Under the pieces are notes generated by a model. The model did no database searches. It saw only the letters and a list, made by a program, of their open reading frames with translations, and was not told where the DNA came from. A program made the translations under genes and the position numbers. From assembly GCA_018817025.1 (NCBI GenBank), contig JAHIUU010000006.1, positions 115,996-179,995 on the forward strand: a stretch of DNA of 64,000 bases. Reading direction: 5' to 3'. This DNA comes from Candidatus Babelota bacterium. Its GTDB lineage: Bacteria; Babelota; Babeliae; Babelales; JAHIUU01. Positions 59,392-64,000 of this stretch are shown here, piece after piece (position 1 is the first letter of the stretch; each line of letters starts with the position of its first letter).

Positions 59392-60669
59392 TTATACTTC
59401 GATTTTCAATTCCAGTAGCTTATTTTTCAATTGTGGCATTGTGAGGTTGAGGCGCTGCGATACTTGTTCTATATCGTAACGATTTTTGCGCAAGAGATAG
59501 CGTAGGAAGTTTCTTTTAAACGCCTCTGTTGCCTGATCAAGAGAGTTGAATCGAAGTAGCGACTGTTCTTCGACGAATAGCCTATCGGTTTCACCTATTG
59601 TTGGTGCGAGTTTGTCTGGGGTAATGACGGCGTTGTCTTGTGTGGCATGTATAACGATGTTTTCAATAACCTGTTTAAGCTCACAAATATTTCCTGGCCA
59701 TGTATGATTACGTAAAGCTCTTATACTTTGGGTTGTAAAGACGGTTCTTTTTTTGTGTTTTGTGTTATAGAGCGAGAGATAGTGATTGACAAGGAGGGGG
59801 ATATCGTAAGGACGTTTTCTTAGTGGTGCTATTTCGAGTGGGGCTTTGTTAAGTAGCGCAAAGAGTGACGTATTAAATTTACAATCTTGCATAAGATGAA
59901 AAAGTGAACGGGTGCTAGAAGCGATGATACGCGTCTTATTGTTGTTTTTGAGCAGTTTTAGCATTGTCACTTGTTCGTCTGGGCCGAGTTGGTCGATGTT
60001 TTTGAGAAAAATGGTTTTCGCGTCAAAATCACAGATTTTTTTGGGAATCGTTTGGCAGTCGATTGTTTCGAATTGGGATTCATGAAGCCCACTTTTTTTA
60101 TGAATGTAGTGCGCAAGAGTTGATTTGCCAGCTCCGTATTCGCCATAAATCAAAATTGGAAATTGGTGTGGAGCTAGGCGATCGCTTTGCTGTATAAGCT
60201 CAAGAAAAAGATTGCTTTCGCCTATTATGTTATAAGCTTGTCTCTCACTTGTATTAGTTTGCTTTGGTTCTGTATTTTGTATTGGACTTTTTTTCAAAAA
60301 ATCTATTTTGCTTAAAATTTCATCGAGGTTAAGTGGTTTTTCGATAAAATCGATTGCGCCCTTTTGAACTGCTTCGATGGCGATTGGTATTGTGCCAAAA
60401 CCCGATATAATCATAATTTTTTGGTCGGGATATTCTTTTTTGATCTGTGTCAGAAGTTGTAGACCATTACAGTTGGGCATGAAGATATCAAGTAGTATAA
60501 GATCAGGTATCAGTTCACCAATAAGAAAAGATGCTTGGTGCCCATCCTGTTGTGAAGCAATGCGAAGCGTTTCAACTTGATAAGCTTCGTCGACGAGAGC
60601 GTCTTTGAGTGTTTGAAGAATTGTTTCTTCGTCGTCAAGAATGAGAATGAGTGGGTTTTCTGTATTCAT
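59392..60669 (-). CDS. NtrC-family response regulator (REC, AAA+, HTH) with degenerate AAA+ domain
   Basis: 425 aa; REC domain (LDDEE, LLDIFMP, KPLN), GEYGAGKST Walker A, HTWPGNICELKQVIENIV, C-terminal Fis-like helices. No GAFTGA; Walker B reads TIFLKNIDQL. Confidence 0.88.
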   Translation of the reverse strand: MNTENPLILILDDEETILQTLKDALVDEAYQVETLRIASQQDGHQASFLIGELIPDLILLDIFMPNCNGLQLLTQIKKEYPDQKIMIISGFGTIPIAIEAVQKGAIDFIEKPLNLDEILSKIDFLKKSPIQNTEPKQTNTSERQAYNIIGESNLFLELIQQSDRLAPHQFPILIYGEYGAGKSTLAHYIHKKSGLHESQFETIDCQTIPKKICDFDAKTIFLKNIDQLGPDEQVTMLKLLKNNNKTRIIASSTRSLFHLMQDCKFNTSLFALLNKAPLEIAPLRKRPYDIPLLVNHYLSLYNTKHKKRTVFTTQSIRALRNHTWPGNICELKQVIENIVIHATQDNAVITPDKLAPTIGETDRLFVEEQSLLRFNSLDQATEAFKRNFLRYLLRKNRYDIEQVSQRLNLTMPQLKNKLLELKIEV

Positions 60670-60787
60670 AGTGATGTTATTGTTACATAGCGTGAGCTTT
60701 TTGACAATATGGGTTACCTTGGTATTCTTCGGGCAGTGTTCTGAAATTATGTTTTTTTATTAACATTAAACAGATCTAGGAAAAAAG

Positions 60788-61648
60788 ATGAAAAGCTTCT
60801 CGTCTAATGGAATAGCTCTTGCTTTGGTTCTATGTTTTGCTCTGGCCTCTGGCCAAGAGTGTGTTGGTATGAGGAGGCGTCATGGGGATGAGCGCTCAAG
60901 ACAAAAAAAACTTTTCGAGAATGAAAATTTTTTATTTAAAAGAGAACAGAAAAATTTTAAGAACCGTAGAAAGTTTTTTGGGATAAAAAATCAAGAAAAA
61001 CAGATAGAAGAGTTAGTTAAGACCAACCCATTAGTCCTTGCTTTTTTGATTAATAGTATTTGTCGGTCTTTGGTGAATCAGATAAAAAAACAGGCTTGTA
61101 ATACTATGGTAAAGGTTAATACTCCTTTTATTCTGGGAATGATACTTAAGGGAGTGTCTGGAGAGCCTCTACCAGGAGATAAATATATAGGGACGGATTG
61201 TAAACCGGTTCCTTCTATGGTGGGCCTTAATGTGTTGTGCAGGATGTATAACAAATATTCTACCCCGGAAGGTAGGACCTGGAGAGAGTATCAGGGAATT
61301 ACTGATTGCTCGAGCTGCTATGAACGACTTGATTTTCTGTCGGGTGCCGTGAAAAAGTGTTCAACATCAGTGTTATATGATGACAGTGGGTTTGCCCAAA
61401 ACAAAACCATGTGTTTCGTTGAATCAGAGGGGTGTTGCGAAAAAGCGCTTCTACACACTTTGGTGGGGGCGTTAGCCACCATGGGGGTTGTTTTGTGTGG
61501 TACTTGTATATACAAGGGGGTTAAATTTCTTGTATTGCGGTATAAAAGCGTCAATAAAAAGAAAAAAGAAAATGTGACCCCCGAAGAGGGTCCAGCTGAT
61601 AAGATTGTGGCTGGGAATGTAGTGAATGTGATGAGTCAGTACTCATAG
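60788..61648 (+). CDS. Hypothetical Cys-rich secreted/membrane protein
   Basis: 286 aa; signal peptide, about 10 Cys in the predicted exported region, C-terminal TM LLHTLVGALATMGVVLCGTCIY and Lys-rich tail. Confidence 0.65.
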   Translation: MKSFSSNGIALALVLCFALASGQECVGMRRRHGDERSRQKKLFENENFLFKREQKNFKNRRKFFGIKNQEKQIEELVKTNPLVLAFLINSICRSLVNQIKKQACNTMVKVNTPFILGMILKGVSGEPLPGDKYIGTDCKPVPSMVGLNVLCRMYNKYSTPEGRTWREYQGITDCSSCYERLDFLSGAVKKCSTSVLYDDSGFAQNKTMCFVESEGCCEKALLHTLVGALATMGVVLCGTCIYKGVKFLVLRYKSVNKKKKENVTPEEGPADKIVAGNVVNVMSQYS

Positions 61649-61654
61649 AAGCAG

Positions 61655-62392
61655 CTAATCTATGGGTCCTTTGGACAGTCCACGAATAAACTGATAAATA
61701 TACGGGTTGTCGCTGTCCCAAATGTCTTTGGTTGGTCCTTTATAGACAACTTTTCCCTCAAATAGCATGGCGACAGAGTCTGCATAGTTAAAAATGTCGA
61801 TGTCGTGTGATATGACGAGCGTTGTTGTCTGTTGTTCATCATGAGTTTTTTTGATTAACTCGTGGATTCGTCTAACTGTTATTGGATCGAGGCCTGTTGT
61901 TGGTTCGTCATAGATTAAGATTTTTGGGTTGAGCATAAGTGTTCGCGCTAGACCGACCCGTTTTCTCATGCCGCCTGACAGCTCTGAAGGGTATTTATCA
62001 AGAACATCTGGTTTGAGGCCGACGCTTTGAATTCGTTCTATAACCTTTAGCTTGACCTGTTCTGGTGGGATATCGTTTTCAAGCATGGTGATGCCGACGT
62101 TTTCAAAAACAGTTAGTGAATCGAGAAGGGCTGCAAATTGGAAAACGTAGCCGCATTTTGTAAATATTTTCTGTTGTTCGGCGCCCTTGAGTTTTGTAAC
62201 ATCTTCCCCATCTATAATCACCTGCCCAGCATCAGGTTTAATTAATCCAATAATCTGTTTGAGAAGAACAGATTTACCCTCTCCCGATCGGCCTATAATA
62301 GCAATAAACTCGCGGTCTTGAACTTCTAGATTGAGCCCCCGAGTTATTTTTTTAGGACCAAACGATTTTTGAAGGTTTTTTATTTCTATCAT
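61655..62392 (-). CDS. mlaF: MlaF-like ABC transporter ATP-binding protein
   Basis: IIGRSGEGKSVLLKQIIGLIKPDAG, ELSGGMRKRVGLARTLMLNPKILIYDEPTTGLDPI. Start trimmed to MIEIKNLQKSFG. Confidence 0.9.
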   Translation of the reverse strand: MIEIKNLQKSFGPKKITRGLNLEVQDREFIAIIGRSGEGKSVLLKQIIGLIKPDAGQVIIDGEDVTKLKGAEQQKIFTKCGYVFQFAALLDSLTVFENVGITMLENDIPPEQVKLKVIERIQSVGLKPDVLDKYPSELSGGMRKRVGLARTLMLNPKILIYDEPTTGLDPITVRRIHELIKKTHDEQQTTTLVISHDIDIFNYADSVAMLFEGKVVYKGPTKDIWDSDNPYIYQFIRGLSKGPID

Positions 62393-62399
62393 ATTTTTA

Positions 62400-63173
62400 T
62401 TACCACATGAGTGACGAGAGGACGTAATCGGCCATGAAAATTGTAACGTTTGCCATAACGACACTCTCTGTTGTCGACAATCCAACCCCTGCAGCACCAC
62501 CAGTGGTGATGTACCCCTTATAACATCCGATCGAAGAGATCAGAAATCCAAAGAGACCTGCTTTAAATAACCCCTTTGTAATGTCGGTAAGCTCTGAGTA
62601 TTCGCGTACAGCTTCCATATATGTCTCTGGATTAATTCCCAAGACATGTACTGATATTACATATCCAGAGACGATTCCGCATAACATACAAAAAATAGCA
62701 AGAAACGGCATGATAAGAGTCGTCGCAACAATTCTTGGCACAATTAGATATTGATGAACGTCGATCGAGAGTGTTTTGAGGGCATCGAGCTGTTCGGTGA
62801 TCCTCATCGATCCTATTTCTGCAGTCATAGCTGAGATTGCCCGGCCGGTTACCATAATTGCCCCTACGACCGGTCCAAATTCTCGTGCCATAGAAAGAAA
62901 AATGAGCGTTCCAATGAAACGCTCAGCGCCGAATTTATGTAGCCCGACATATGCTTCGAAAGCGAGAATAGCCCCGATCGCGCCACCGGTCAGCATGACG
63001 ACACTTAATGAATTAACACCAATATGATTTGCTTGTTTAAAGATTTTTTTGATTTTTGGTTTGGTTGTGAAGAGAGTTCTTAGGGCGTCATACATGAATG
63101 TGACAAGTGATCCGGCGCCGTCGCAAAAATTTATCGCTATTTTTCCTACCTGATCAACAGCTTTAACGACCAT
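62400..63173 (-). CDS. mlaE: MlaE-like ABC transporter permease
   Basis: 257 aa; AREFGPVVGAIMVTGRAISAMTAEIGSMRITEQLDALKTLSIDVHQYLIVPRIVA. Confidence 0.92.
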   Translation of the reverse strand: MVVKAVDQVGKIAINFCDGAGSLVTFMYDALRTLFTTKPKIKKIFKQANHIGVNSLSVVMLTGGAIGAILAFEAYVGLHKFGAERFIGTLIFLSMAREFGPVVGAIMVTGRAISAMTAEIGSMRITEQLDALKTLSIDVHQYLIVPRIVATTLIMPFLAIFCMLCGIVSGYVISVHVLGINPETYMEAVREYSELTDITKGLFKAGLFGFLISSIGCYKGYITTGGAAGVGLSTTESVVMANVTIFMADYVLSSLMW

Positions 63174-63245
63174 ACTTGTTCCTCTTTGCTTTACCTATGA
63201 GCTTAGGATAGATATATCGTGTTAGCTATGCAAGTTTCCAGGAAG

Positions 63246-63578
63246 TTATTTTTCGAGGGGCTTTCCAGGCTTGCCTGGTTGTCCTGGTTGACCAGGTACT
63301 GTTTTTTGAGTAATCGGAGCTCGGTAGCCAGTGAGACGAGAGGTTTCGGCTTCTCGTGTTCTGAGGATGGTTAAGGTAAGTGCACCCAGCATAAAGATAG
63401 CGCCCATGATCCAGGTTGTTTTCTCAAAAAAATCTTGGCCCCCTGATCCGCCAAACAGCATTTGGCCGCCTCTTCCAAGGCTTCCAAGTCCCATATCGCC
63501 TTTTCCTTGCTGAACGAGAATAAAGAGTACGAGAAATATTGTTAGGAGAACGAAGAGAAACATAAAAAAACCGACCAT
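63246..63578 (-). CDS. secG: Preprotein translocase subunit SecG
   Basis: 110 aa; VLFILVQQGKGDMGLGSLGRGGQMLFGGSGGQDFFEKTTWIMGAIFML. Confidence 0.93.
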   Translation of the reverse strand: MVGFFMFLFVLLTIFLVLFILVQQGKGDMGLGSLGRGGQMLFGGSGGQDFFEKTTWIMGAIFMLGALTLTILRTREAETSRLTGYRAPITQKTVPGQPGQPGKPGKPLEK

Positions 63579-63618
63579 TTTTGACCCTTTGTTTTAAATC
63601 TATAAAAATTTGAACGAT

Positions 63619-64000
63619 TTATTTTACTATTTTTTCGATCTTTTGGAAATCCAAACCTGCTCCCCCTACCAAGAAGCCGTCGATTTTGCTGATTTTTTTA
63701 ATTAAAGAGATGCTTTCTGGGTTAATGCTACCACCATAAAGGAGCTTCCATGAGATGTTGGGAGCGTGCTTTCCAATGTGTTCGGTTAGCCAGGTAAAGA
63801 TGGTATCAAGATGAGCTATATTAGGAGTATTGCCAGTTCCAATTGACCAGATTGGTTCATAGGCGATGCATGGCTCAAGATACGGGCGGACGGTTGTTTT
63901 CGTATTGAGTGCATTTAGAAGTGGTGCCAGCTGGCTTTCAAGAACGCCAAGCGTTTTTTCTGATTTGTTTTCCTGCTCAGTTTCACCTATGCAGATGATT
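63619..64000 (-). CDS. tpiA: Triosephosphate isomerase, 5' end outside window
   Basis: Reverse translation gives ...WKLLYGGSINPESISLIKKISKIDGFLVGGAGLDFQKIEKIVK*, with the TIM YGGS and GGA motifs. Confidence 0.92.
   Translation of the reverse strand, partial: IICIGETEQENKSEKTLGVLESQLAPLLNALNTKTTVRPYLEPCIAYEPIWSIGTGNTPNIAHLDTIFTWLTEHIGKHAPNISWKLLYGGSINPESISLIKKISKIDGFLVGGAGLDFQKIEKIVK

Overview
This is a compact 64 kb chromosomal window from a Gram-negative-type bacterium. Lipid A/KDO genes (lpxK, kdsB), the Mla transporter, type II secretion parts, ankyrin proteins and a eukaryotic-like PPP phosphatase suggest a host-associated, reduced genome, possibly Candidatus Dependentiae (TM6). That placement is inference and was not verified. 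Most of the window is housekeeping: priA, sufB/D, gyrB, tadA, rpsI, glmS, radA, tdk, kdsB, murA, birA, smpB, tsaD, mraY, ddl, rpe, psd, nfo, lpxK, infB, nusA, eno, secG and tpiA. There are also many secreted or membrane proteins of unknown function. The most striking structure is the roughly 0.5 kb intergenic region between nusA and a uracil-DNA glycosylase gene (about 44.80-45.28 kb), which looks like the replication origin. It contains a perfect DnaA box (TTATCCACA, minus strand), then a GC-rich cluster, then TTA triplets and AT-rich DNA, the architecture of a bacterial basal unwinding system. Next to this are two mirror-image arrays of four 11-bp-spaced TTATCAACA repeats. The + strand composition also changes from C/A-rich to G/T-rich at this point. 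Other items worth checking are a tandem fused D-Ala-D-Ala ligase, a T2SS operon with two paralogous secretins, an NtrC-like regulator that has lost GAFTGA and Walker B, a truncated ComEC, and a membrane-anchored PPP phosphatase.
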